A stretch of 64,000 nt of DNA from Rhizobium sp. ACO-34A (lineage in GTDB: Bacteria > Pseudomonadota > Alphaproteobacteria > Rhizobiales > Rhizobiaceae). This document shows positions 27,738 through 36,434 of the stretch, one piece after another (position 1 is the stretch's first letter; the number at the start of each line of letters is the position of its first letter). Under the pieces are notes generated by a model. That model worked only from the letters and a program-made list of their open reading frames with translations, made no database searches and was not told the origin of the DNA. A program made the translations under genes and the position numbers. Location: the NCBI GenBank assembly GCA_002600635.1, contig CP021371.1:3909001-3973000 (forward strand), in the 5' to 3' direction.

Positions 27738-28264
27738 TCCACCGGCTCCTCGCGCTTGCCGAAATTTCCCCGCAGCAGGTCTCGCCGGTTGACCGGCGCA
27801 GGAGGTGCCGGTGGCGGTTCGAGCGTTGCAGGATCGAAGAAGGCGCGAACGGCCTCCTCGGCCGTTTCCACCGCCGCCTCCATCGAGACGAATTCGAACA
27901 CCGGCGAAAACAGCGAACAGGAATCGACCCTGCCGACCCCCTCGAGTTCGCCGGCGATGAAATCGACCTCCCCCGCGGGAAGGCCGATCCGCACGGTCAT
28001 GCCCATGCCCGCGGGTGCGGACGGCGTGCCGCCCGGCAGGTCGCTGGCGACAAGATTCATGAACCAGGGTGTCGTGACGATGCCGAAGGCTCGCCCGCCA
28101 TAGATCCTGAAACCGATCGCAGCCACGCCGAGCGCCGGATTGCAGATCGGCACATCGGCCATGGCCGTGGCGTGGATGTGCCGGTAGCACGTCTCCAGCC
28201 TCTGGCCCAGCTCCTGTGCCGGATCGCCACCGGCAAGCCCGTCCGCAGCCGCTTCAGCCTGCAT
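27734..28264 (-). CDS. hupJ: [NiFe]-hydrogenase assembly chaperone HupJ/HybE
   Basis: A 176-residue HybE-family chaperone. Recognisable segments are [25 protein letters not shown] and [18 protein letters not shown]. Family members act on the large or small subunit before membrane export. The C-terminal 40 residues are Pro/Arg-rich. It overlaps hupI by 11 nt and hupK by 4 nt. Confidence 0.92.
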   Translation of the reverse strand: MQAEAAADGLAGGDPAQELGQRLETCYRHIHATAMADVPICNPALGVAAIGFRIYGGRAFGIVTTPWFMNLVASDLPGGTPSAPAGMGMTVRIGLPAGEVDFIAGELEGVGRVDSCSLFSPVFEFVSMEAAVETAEEAVRAFFDPATLEPPPAPPAPVNRRDLLRGNFGKREEPVE

Positions 28265-28469
28265 CGCCGAGCCTCATGAACTTCAGCTGCAGCGCATCGC
28301 AGTTCGGACAGCGCCAGTCCTCGGGAAGCGCCGAGAACGGCGTACCCGGCGGGATCTGCCACACGGCATCACCCTCCGCAGGATCGTAGACATGCCAGCA
28401 GATGCCGCATTCCATGCGATCTCCGTCGGAGATGATCTCCCGCCTGTCGAAATTCTCGAACGCGCTCAT
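28254..28469 (-). CDS. hupI: Rubredoxin-like protein HupI
   Basis: A 71-residue rubredoxin. Iron ligands are the two CxxC pairs: [16 protein letters not shown] and [15 protein letters not shown]. This is the HupI type that R. leguminosarum needs to make active HupSL in air. It overlaps hupH by 4 nt and hupJ by 11 nt. Confidence 0.95.
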   Translation of the reverse strand: MSAFENFDRREIISDGDRMECGICWHVYDPAEGDAVWQIPPGTPFSALPEDWRCPNCDALQLKFMRLGDAG

Positions 28470-29314
28470 TTGAAATAGGCCTCCTCGATATCGCGCAGGC
28501 GAGCCTCGGAATCGAGGAAATCCTCTTCCGCCGCAATCGCGACAGCGGGGATGTCACAGATCTCCAGCGTATCGAGGATGATCGTATCCATGGCGTTGTA
28601 GAACTGCACCGACCAGACATTGCGGATGCCGGTGGCGACGATGCGGCACGAACCATAACCACGCGAGGTGAGCTGAACCGGTCCAGCACCCAGCGTCTCC
28701 TGCAGGAAGTTCATGTCCTCCGGGCTCATGGGGAACAGCGAGAAGGTGATGATATGAGCAGGATCGCCATCCCGATAACGACCGGTCCGGTCGCCGATCT
28801 CGGTCAGCACGGGCATGACATTCATCGCTCCGTCAGGAGCCGCACCATGGTCGATCGATGCCGGCAGCGCCGAACAGGCCTGCCTGACGGCAGCCGGAAT
28901 GCTTGCGACCTCGACATAGTCGGCAACCAGCCGCCCCTCGGCATCGGTGAAACGGATGCGCCAGACACCGGCCATCACCGCTTCCTGCATCTGCGCCGTG
29001 ATACCCGACGGCAACACCGCGACGCCCGCCACCTCGCCTTCGCCGAGCGTCTGGGTGATCAGTTCCTTGTCATCCTCCGGATAGTCGGTGATGTCGAACA
29101 GCCGGCCCGGACGGTCAGCCTTCTGTACGGCAAGGGCATCGGCGAGCTCCGGCAGGAGCTCCGCCGTCCGCCGACATCGACGGATCATCTCCTCTGCAGT
29201 GCTCGTCGCCAGGAAGTTCAGCTTTCTTGCGCGAAGCGGCGGTTCGGCGCCGATTTCCATCACCGTCATCGCATCATCTTCGCCATCGGGCGAAACCCAG
29301 AAACCTGCCTTCAT
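28466..29314 (-). CDS. hupH: Hydrogenase expression/formation protein HupH
   Basis: A 282-residue HupH/HyaF protein. Family segments seen: RRTAELLPELADALA, TLGEGEVAGVA, VWRIRFTDAEGRLVADYVEV, YGSCRIVATGIRNVWSVQFYN and ILDTLEICDIP. Its exact action is not settled, but mutants of homologues make immature small subunit. The start overlaps the hupG stop by 4 nt. Confidence 0.93.
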   Translation of the reverse strand: MKAGFWVSPDGEDDAMTVMEIGAEPPLRARKLNFLATSTAEEMIRRCRRTAELLPELADALAVQKADRPGRLFDITDYPEDDKELITQTLGEGEVAGVAVLPSGITAQMQEAVMAGVWRIRFTDAEGRLVADYVEVASIPAAVRQACSALPASIDHGAAPDGAMNVMPVLTEIGDRTGRYRDGDPAHIITFSLFPMSPEDMNFLQETLGAGPVQLTSRGYGSCRIVATGIRNVWSVQFYNAMDTIILDTLEICDIPAVAIAAEEDFLDSEARLRDIEEAYFK

Positions 29315-29760
29315 CGTACGATCTCCTTGCCGGCATGCGTGATTTCGACCTTAGGCCCGCCGGAGGGCACAATGACGGGCGCATCGGGCGACAGCCACGC
29401 GCTGATCTTTTCAACATATTCGGACCAGTCGCGGATCTTGCCGAGCACGCCGACGGGCTGGTCGCGACGGGTCACGACAAGGCTCGGCATGACCATGACG
29501 CTGAAGCGGACCTTGAGCTTGTCTTCCGACCCACGCTTCACCACCGCGCCGCGAAGGCGACCGCGAAAGGCCTGCAGGATTTCCGGAAGCACGACGGCCA
29601 CGTCATCGGCCTCGGGCCGCTGCGCGGGATCGCCGGTGAAGAACAGCACCGTGTTTTCCGCTTCGCCTTCGGTCGGGGCAAGGAAGGCGTCGATATTCGT
29701 TTCGTCGACGACCGGCAGTTGCGCTCTTTCATTGAGAGCGCGAACCAGATGGGATGGCAT
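29311..29760 (-). CDS. hupG: Hydrogenase maturation thioredoxin-like protein HupG/HyaE
   Basis: A 149-residue HyaE/HupG protein with a thioredoxin-like fold but no CxxC pair (no cysteine is visible). NTVLFFTGDPAQRPEADDVAVVLPEI and RFSVMVMPSLVVTRRDQPVG are typical. HyaE homologues act as chaperones of the Tat-exported small subunit. ATG 29760 was chosen because GGAGG lies 5 nt upstream. A -24/-12 promoter lies 49-63 bp before it, so hupG starts a second transcription unit. Confidence 0.9.
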   Translation of the reverse strand: MPSHLVRALNERAQLPVVDETNIDAFLAPTEGEAENTVLFFTGDPAQRPEADDVAVVLPEILQAFRGRLRGAVVKRGSEDKLKVRFSVMVMPSLVVTRRDQPVGVLGKIRDWSEYVEKISAWLSPDAPVIVPSGGPKVEITHAGKEIVR

Positions 29761-29808
29761 TATTTCCTCCACAAGATTGCCGTGCAGAACATTCTCAAGA
29801 ACTGATCA

Positions 29809-29823
29809 GCAAGCGGCGTGCCA
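29809..29823 (-). promoter_or_regulatory. Sigma54-type -24/-12 promoter of hupG
   Basis: Read on the minus strand: TGGCACG, four bases CCGC, TTGC, a full match to the RpoN consensus TGGCACG-N4-TTGC with GG and GC ten bases apart. Expected transcription start about 29797, giving a leader of about 37 nt to hupG. Confidence 0.85.
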
Positions 29824-29896
29824 GACTGGGCAAAGATGGATTCCATTGTTCTGGAAGGGAAATTTTCAGGCCGACCGATTATTTTCGGCGGCCAGA

Positions 29897-29913
29897 TGGA
29901 AAGTCAATTTCCA
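29897..29913. promoter_or_regulatory. 17-bp palindrome upstream of the hupG promoter, possible enhancer site
   Basis: TGGAAA, five bases GTCAA, TTTCCA. The centre (29905) lies 96 bp upstream of the -12 GC, an ordinary distance for an NtrC-type activator site. A site of the same design lies at the same distance from the hupS promoter. Confidence 0.6.
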
Positions 29914-29930
29914 TAGTGAGAATTATCTTT

Positions 29931-30227
29931 TCACTCTGTGCGCAGATGCGCCGGGAGTTCCGGCTCGCGGGACACGAGATCGGCAAACAGCATTTCGAAG
30001 TCACGGCCTTCGACAGCCTCGGCAAGACCGGTGAGCGCATTGTCGATGGCCTGCGCTTCCTCTGCATCGAGAACGCGCATCGCGGTGCCGAGATGGGTGA
30101 GCAAGTAGGTTCCGGGTTCCTGGGGGCCGACCAGCATCAGCGAGATCGGGGATATCGTTCCGTGGCGCTCGCATTGCGCGACGAATTCGCCGCCCATGAC
30201 CACTCGCATGGGAATGCCTATGCACAT
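29931..30227 (-). CDS. hupF: HypC-family chaperone HupF
   Basis: A 98-residue HypC paralogue beginning MCIGIPMRVV, with the conserved N-terminal cysteine. It has the HupF-type extended C-terminus (EPELPAHLRTE). In R. leguminosarum HupF holds and protects the large subunit under oxygen. It starts 96 bp after the hupE remnant and 540 bp from the edge of the IS630 element. No promoter was seen between the IS and hupF. Confidence 0.93.
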   Translation of the reverse strand: MCIGIPMRVVMGGEFVAQCERHGTISPISLMLVGPQEPGTYLLTHLGTAMRVLDAEEAQAIDNALTGLAEAVEGRDFEMLFADLVSREPELPAHLRTE

Positions 30228-30262
30228 GGCATCCGTTCTCCATCATCCGTATTGCAGGAACG

Positions 30263-30295
30263 GGGGGCCGAGGCGACCTGCGCCTCTCGGCCCCC
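30263..30295 (-). terminator. Strong hairpin between hupE and hupF
   Basis: A 10-bp GC-rich stem (30263-30272 with 30286-30295), 13-nt loop. No T-run follows on the minus strand, so it may act in mRNA processing or partial termination between hupSLCDE and hupF. Confidence 0.5.
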
Positions 30296-30766
30296 GGAAG
30301 GTTTCGATCCGGGACCAGCCGGTTCAGCCGGCGATCAGCGCCGCACCGGCAAGGGCGACCGCCGCACCGGCGAGACGACCCACGATCTGGCCCGCCTTGC
30401 CGAAGCGCAACGATGCCAGACCGATGCCGATCAGGTGCAGGACGATGGTCGCGGCCATGAAGCCAGCGACATAGCCGCCGGCATGCGCCATCTGCGGAAG
30501 TTCGGAACCATGGGCATGGCCATGGAACAGTGCACAGACGCCGACGATGACGGCGGCAGCGGCAGTCGGAACCTTCACTTCGAAGGCAACCAGCAGGCCG
30601 AGCACGGCAACCGTCAGCGCAATGCCGGTTTCCACCATCGGCAGCGGAACGCCGTAAATGCCCATGAGGCCGCCAAGCGCCATCACCGAGACGAAAGCCG
30701 CCGGCACGATCCATCGGGCACGCCCGCCGAGCGTCGAGGCCCAGAAGCCGACGGCAACCATGGCTA

Positions 30767-30792
30767 GAGCGTTTCATGTTTTGTTTGAAGCG
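30767..30792 (+). repeat. IS630 terminal inverted repeat, left on the plus strand
   Basis: Starts GAGCGTTTC and later has TTTGTTTGAA. The transposase stop codon (30774-30776) lies inside this repeat. Confidence 0.9.
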
Positions 30793-31439
30793 TAGCCAGC
30801 GTTGACAAGGTAGTTGGCACACTCGTCTGGGCTGATGGTTTGGACGAGTGAGCCAAGATGGCGCCAAGTGTCGTCGATAGTCCGCATTTGTGCTTTTCGC
30901 ATCCAATGCTTGATCTTGGCAAAGGCCTGTTCGATCGGATTGAGGTCTGGTGAATAGGGCGGCAAGAACCAGAGCCTTGCGCCGGCGGCCTTGATCAACT
31001 GGCGTATCTGCCCGGATTTGTGGCTGCCCAGATTGTCCATGATGACGATGTCGCCTGGCCGCAGCGTCGGGACGAGTTGTTGCTCGACATAAGCCTTGAA
31101 GCATTGGCCATTGATCGGGCCGTCGAAGACGCAAGGGGCGGTGAGACGATCGGCCCGGAGCGCGCCGACGAAGGTCAACGTGCGCCAATGGCCATGCGGA
31201 GCAAAGCCACGCAGGCGTTTGCCCTTGACACCCCAGCCGTAGAGCGGGGCCATATTGGTTTTGATCCAGGTTTCGTCGATGAACACGAGCCTTTGAGGAT
31301 CGAGCGACCTCTGCCATGACTGCCAGCGCTTGCGCCGACGAGCAATGTCAGTGCGTGCCTGTTCAAGGGCAAACATCGTTTTTTTTGAAGCGCAGCCCCT
31401 CGCGGCGCAGGAAACGCCAAACGGCGTCATGCGAGACAA
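30774..31439 (-). CDS. IS630 transposase, catalytic part (OrfB)
   Basis: A DDE transposase domain of 221 open codons. Catalytic residues are seen in VFIDETW, VIMDNLGSH and NPIEQAFAKIKHW; 34 residues separate the second Asp from Glu (DD34E). The first codons overlap OrfA, and no independent start is convincing. It is most likely made as a fusion by slippage on the A8 run at 31379-31386, giving a product of about 340 residues. Confidence 0.9.
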   Translation of the reverse strand: MSRMTPFGVSCAARGCASKKTMFALEQARTDIARRRKRWQSWQRSLDPQRLVFIDETWIKTNMAPLYGWGVKGKRLRGFAPHGHWRTLTFVGALRADRLTAPCVFDGPINGQCFKAYVEQQLVPTLRPGDIVIMDNLGSHKSGQIRQLIKAAGARLWFLPPYSPDLNPIEQAFAKIKHWMRKAQMRTIDDTWRHLGSLVQTISPDECANYLVNAGYASNKT

Positions 31440-31749
31440 TCACGCCTCTCACCGCCAATTCGTCCTTGAGGCCGTGCAGGCTGATCTGCGGCGTCTGAAC
31501 AATCCGCTCGGCTATGAAAGCACGATGCGGTTCCAAAAGGCGTTTGCGATGCCCTCCCATCTGACCGGGTGCGACGGAGCCGCTGCGGCGATACCGCTGC
31601 GACCACTTCACAACAGATGACACCGAGACACCGAACCGCGCCGCCACCGAGCGGCAGCTCTCTCCCGCCGCAACAGCGCCCACAACTCGTTCACGCAGAT
31701 CATTCGAAAGAGGTGCGACCATCAATGCTGACCTCCTCTCAGCCAGCAT
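31363..31749 (-). CDS. IS630 transposase, DNA-binding part (OrfA)
   Basis: A 128-residue N-terminal part with a helix-turn-helix (VGAVAAGESCRSVAARFGVSVSSVVKW) and a second one (QISLHGLKDELAVRGVIVSHDAVWRFLRREG), as in IS630 transposases. The frame ends shortly after a run of eight A residues (minus strand), where OrfB takes over in the +1 frame. A second in-frame ATG at 31722 is a possible alternative start. Confidence 0.88.
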   Translation of the reverse strand: MLAERRSALMVAPLSNDLRERVVGAVAAGESCRSVAARFGVSVSSVVKWSQRYRRSGSVAPGQMGGHRKRLLEPHRAFIAERIVQTPQISLHGLKDELAVRGVIVSHDAVWRFLRREGLRFKKNDVCP

Positions 31750-31782
31750 CTTGAATCACATTCGATCCCAAAAGGGAATCCG

Positions 31783-31808
31783 CGATTCAAACAAAGTCAG
31801 AAACGCTC
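31783..31808 (-). repeat. IS630 terminal inverted repeat, right on the plus strand
   Basis: Read on the minus strand it starts GAGCGTTTC and later has TTTGTTTGAA; partner of 30767-30792. Followed by the TA duplication at 31809-31810. Confidence 0.9.
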
Positions 31809-31953
31809 TAGGATATGGTCGAGGCCGCTGAAGGGGTGACCGACACCAGCCATGGCGCCGTCCGTATGAAGCCCGACATGCGCATTGGCAACGCCCGGCA
31901 GCGCGAGGACGGCAAGCGTCAGCGCCAGTTTGCGATAGTTCATGATAGTCTCC

Positions 31954-32553
31954 TCAAGGGTTGAGGGCAGCCGCTTCCGTGCGCCGCTCATAGCTTTCAA
32001 AATCGATGTCGTTTTCCAGAAGCGGCGGAACCGCCGCGCCCTGTGGTCGCCGTGTGACCGTGACGCCCCACTCACGCAGGATGCGCACCGCCGTCTCGAC
32101 GGCCGCCGGAATGACGGCCTTGACCGGCGGGGTCAGTGGCCCGCCCCAGTCTTCGAGGTCCAGCGGCTGGCAGCCGATCAGGGTCAGACGTTCCGGGTAA
32201 TGGCCCATCAGGTCGGCAGCACTCAGCACTTCCTGAAAGCCCGTCTGGTGAAGGCTCATCTTCTTGGCGCCGGTGAATTTCGGCACCTCGTCGTCTTCCA
32301 CCACCTTCATCGTGCCCGGTTCGAGGCCGTAATCGATGGCGTCGAAGACGATCAGGCGGTCGTGTTCGTTGACGAACTGCACGAGGTAAAGTCCCTGCGT
32401 GCCACCATCGAGGATGGTGACGCTGTCAGGCACTTCGTAGACCTTGTGAAAGGCCTCCACCGCCCGCACCCCGAAGCCTTCGTCAGCCCAGAGTATGTTG
32501 CCGATGCCGAGCACGAGGATGCGCGGGGAACCGATATCCGGCTTTGCTGCCAT
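31954..32553 (-). CDS. hupD: Hydrogenase large-subunit C-terminal endopeptidase HupD
   Basis: A 199-residue HyaD/HybD-type protease that trims the HupL C-terminus after nickel insertion. LVLGIGNILWADEGFGVRAV holds the nickel-sensing Glu, FDAIDYG the Asp and MSLHQTG the His of the family's metal site. It begins 1 nt after the hupC stop. The substrate tail of 15 residues is present on HupL. Confidence 0.95.
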   Translation of the reverse strand: MAAKPDIGSPRILVLGIGNILWADEGFGVRAVEAFHKVYEVPDSVTILDGGTQGLYLVQFVNEHDRLIVFDAIDYGLEPGTMKVVEDDEVPKFTGAKKMSLHQTGFQEVLSAADLMGHYPERLTLIGCQPLDLEDWGGPLTPPVKAVIPAAVETAVRILREWGVTVTRRPQGAAVPPLLENDIDFESYERRTEAAALNP

Positions 32554-32554
32554 C

Positions 32555-33274
32555 TCAGTCCTCCCGGTCCTTGAACAGGCGCTCGCCCGAGATCATCGAG
32601 GAGATGATGCTCTGGCGGCTCATGATGTCCTCACGAACGGCCACATAGATATGCACCATGACGAACAGCAGGATCACCCACATGCCGAAGTGATGGTAGG
32701 TGTGGACGTCCTGACTGTTGGGCCAGATCGAGAAGACCCAGCCGAACAGCGCATACTGCCAGCTGTCGCGCCCGGTGCCTTCGCTATAGAGCGCAAAGCC
32801 CGTGACGACCATGAAGACGAGCGGCAGCATGAAGGCGAGGAACATCGAGAACTGCGCAAGCGGATTGTGGCCGATATACTTCTTCGGCTCCGGCGCGAGG
32901 AAAGTGTACCACTTCACTTCGTGCAGCCACTCCCTCCAGTACTGCGCGCTCCAGAACGGTACGAAGAAGATCTGCCGGGCATGCGGATTGCCGACAAAGG
33001 CCCAGTAGACGCGCAGCAGCAGGAAGACCGTCAGGATCTGGCCGGCGGCGAAATGCGTGAACCGGATATAGCCCATCAGATAGTTGGCGCTGGCCTCCCC
33101 CGGCATAGAAGGGAGAGGCGTTCCGATGAAATATCCGGTGAGCGCAAGCGTGAAGATCGCGAAGGCGTTCACCCAATGCCAGATACGGACCGGCGCCTCG
33201 TAGACGTAGACGGTCTCGACCTGTGCGGTGGCTTCCCCTTGTGAATCAGCCGCCAGCGATTTGTTCGTGTTCAT
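32555..33274 (-). CDS. hupC: Hydrogenase b-type cytochrome subunit HupC
   Basis: A 239-residue membrane cytochrome b that anchors HupSL and passes electrons to quinone. Four helices are seen with haem-ligand histidines in PVRIWHWVNAF, IRFTHFAAGQ and DVHTYHHFGMW. GGAGG lies 7 nt before ATG. It follows hupL by 12 nt, the usual hupSLC order. Confidence 0.95.
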   Translation of the reverse strand: MNTNKSLAADSQGEATAQVETVYVYEAPVRIWHWVNAFAIFTLALTGYFIGTPLPSMPGEASANYLMGYIRFTHFAAGQILTVFLLLRVYWAFVGNPHARQIFFVPFWSAQYWREWLHEVKWYTFLAPEPKKYIGHNPLAQFSMFLAFMLPLVFMVVTGFALYSEGTGRDSWQYALFGWVFSIWPNSQDVHTYHHFGMWVILLFVMVHIYVAVREDIMSRQSIISSMISGERLFKDRED

Positions 33275-33286
33275 GGCGACCCCTCC

Positions 33287-35077
<1,791 letters not shown>

Positions 35078-35103
35078 GATGCTGTTTCCTGCCCGGATTG
35101 TTC

Positions 35104-36186
35104 TTATGCGTCGGCTTTTTCGCGCTTCGCGGTGACGCGCTTGACGGCGGTCAGTGCTGCATGCGCGGCAATCGCCCCGCCCACGACACCGGCTGCGGTC
35201 ATGCCGATCTTGTCGGCGTTCGATTCGATGCCGAACTGCTGGATGTTGGTCAGGCGGTCATAGAAGCTGCCCTGATCCCAGAAATTGTCTTCCGAGCAGC
35301 CGATGCAACCATGGCCCGACTGGATCGGGAAAGAGACGCCGCCGTTCCAGCGGACGGTCGAGCAGGCGTTGTAGGTCGTCGGACCCTTGCAGCCCATCTT
35401 GTAGAGGCAGTAGCCCTTGCGTGCGCCCTCGTCGTCCCATTCCTCGACGAACTGACCGGCATCGAAATGCGGACGGCGGTAGCACTTGTCGTGAATACGC
35501 TGCGAATAGAACATCTTCGGACGACCCTGACGGTCGAGTTCCGGCAGCTTGCCGAAAGTGGTGATGTAGGTGACGACGCCGGTCATGACCTCGGCAATGG
35601 GGGGACAGCCGGGAACCTTGATGATCGGCTTGTCACGAATGACCTTGTCGATCGGGGTGGCCTGGGTCGGGTTCGGCTTGGCGGCCTGCACGCAACCCCA
35701 GGAAGCGCAGGCGCCCCAGGCGATAACGGCAAAGGCGTCTTCGGCCATCCACTTCAGCTTTTCGACGAAGGGCCGGCCGCCGTCGATGCAGAACATGCCG
35801 TCCTCGTTGAGCGGCGGATTGCCTTCAACGGCAAGAATGTACTTGCCCTTGTACTTTTCCTTGGTCTCTTCGAGGATTGCCTCGGCCTGATGACCGGCTG
35901 CGGCCATGATCGTGTCGTCGTAGTCGAGCGAGATCATCGACAGGATGACATCCTTGACCAGCGGATGGGCCGAGCGGATGAAGCTCTCGGAACAGCAGGT
36001 GCATTCCAGCCCGTGCATCCAGATGACCGGAACGCGTTCCTTGGTTTCCAGCGCCTCGGCCATGGCGGTTGCAGCTCCCGGACCGAAGCCCAGGCTCGCG
36101 GCCGTCAGGCTGCAGAATTTGGTGAAGCTGCGCCGGGTAATCCCCTGGCGGCGAATGACGTCATAGAAAGTTTCAGCAGTTGCCAT
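35104..36186 (-). CDS. hupS: [NiFe] uptake hydrogenase small subunit HupS, O2-tolerant type
   Basis: A 360-residue iron-sulfur subunit. A 45-residue Tat signal has TRRSFTKF; a C-terminal membrane anchor lies at about 328-348. Cys62, 64, 65, 160 and 165 become 17, 19, 20, 115 and 120 after signal removal. That places the two extra cysteines (19 and 120) of the [4Fe-3S] proximal cluster known from E. coli Hyd-1 and Ralstonia MBH exactly as in the O2-tolerant group 1d. The segments ECTCCSE and [11 protein letters not shown] show this directly. Transcription probably starts about 64 bp upstream at a -24/-12 promoter. Confidence 0.97.
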   Translation of the reverse strand: MATAETFYDVIRRQGITRRSFTKFCSLTAASLGFGPGAATAMAEALETKERVPVIWMHGLECTCCSESFIRSAHPLVKDVILSMISLDYDDTIMAAAGHQAEAILEETKEKYKGKYILAVEGNPPLNEDGMFCIDGGRPFVEKLKWMAEDAFAVIAWGACASWGCVQAAKPNPTQATPIDKVIRDKPIIKVPGCPPIAEVMTGVVTYITTFGKLPELDRQGRPKMFYSQRIHDKCYRRPHFDAGQFVEEWDDEGARKGYCLYKMGCKGPTTYNACSTVRWNGGVSFPIQSGHGCIGCSEDNFWDQGSFYDRLTNIQQFGIESNADKIGMTAAGVVGGAIAAHAALTAVKRVTAKREKADA

Positions 36187-36260
36187 AAGTATCCCTCCGG
36201 CAGTTCCATTCCGTGGCCGCGCCGTTCAAACTCATCGCGGCTGCGTCAAAGCAACGCACA

Positions 36261-36275
36261 GCAAGAAGCGGACCA
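36261..36275 (-). promoter_or_regulatory. Sigma54-type -24/-12 promoter of hupS
   Basis: Read on the minus strand: TGGTCCG, four bases CTTC, TTGC. The invariant GG and GC are ten bases apart; the CA of TGGCACG is changed. Expected start about 36249, giving a leader of about 63 nt before hupS ATG. Confidence 0.72.
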
Positions 36276-36303
36276 CTTTGGACGCCTTCGAGATTTTTCC
36301 AAT

Positions 36304-36316
36304 TATGACATTGATA
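36304..36316. promoter_or_regulatory. Possible IHF site in the hupS promoter
   Basis: TATGACATTGATA matches the IHF pattern YAANNNNTTGATW with one mismatch. It lies in an AT-rich stretch between the -24/-12 element and the upstream palindrome, where IHF often bends sigma54 promoters. Weak evidence alone. Confidence 0.4.
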
Positions 36317-36347
36317 TAACTGAATTATTTTATGACAAGAAAGCGCA

Positions 36348-36364
36348 GGGGAAATTTGTTCCCC
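36348..36364. promoter_or_regulatory. 17-bp palindrome upstream of the hupS promoter, possible HupR enhancer site
   Basis: GGGGAA, five bases ATTTG, TTCCCC. Its centre (36356) lies 95 bp upstream of the -12 GC. It shares the pattern GG-N-AA-N5-TT-N-CC with the palindrome at 29897-29913. Confidence 0.6.
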
Positions 36365-36434
36365 GGAACCGTATGAAAAGCAGCATTACAGCGCTGCAAG
36401 CCGTGTTGTCGGCTTCATGACCGCCTGACTGTCG

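Larger units (their letters stand above)
30767..31808 (-). mobile_element. IS630-family insertion sequence, 1,042 bp
   Basis: Bounded by 26-bp imperfect terminal inverted repeats (21 of 26 match, both starting GAGCGTTTC) and flanked by a TA duplication (30765-30766 and 31809-31810), the IS630/Tc1 target rule. It carries two overlapping transposase frames on the minus strand joined by an A8 slippery run. Both frames look intact and the insertion is precise, so it may be recent and still mobile. It points the same way as the hup operon. Confidence 0.95.
30324..31943 (-). pseudogene. hupE: hupE nickel permease, split by an IS630-family element
   Basis: The 5' part (31811-31943) encodes a signal peptide MNYRKLALTLAVLALPGVANA and the nickel motif HPFSGLDH (HX5DH), then Ile-Leu. 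The 3' part (30324-30766) continues AMVAVGFWASTLGGRA and holds the remaining helices with FHGHAHGSE. Removing the element and one TA copy restores an uninterrupted 191-residue HupE, the same length as the R. leguminosarum protein. GGAG lies 7 nt before ATG 31943. Translation of the 3' part alone from ATG 30761 would lack the signal peptide and the first nickel motif. HupE is a Ni2+ diffusion facilitator for hydrogenase synthesis. Loss of function is inferred, not shown. Confidence 0.93.

Noticed and set aside
26625..28190. A 521-codon version of hupK starting inside hupJ
   Set aside because: The first 151 codons are a shadow of hupJ with Arg/Gly-rich sequence. HupK similarity starts at the Met at 27737.
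29761..29930. A small gene in the hupF-hupG gap
   Set aside because: No frame with a start, ribosome-binding site and family features was seen; the -24/-12 promoter and palindrome explain the gap.
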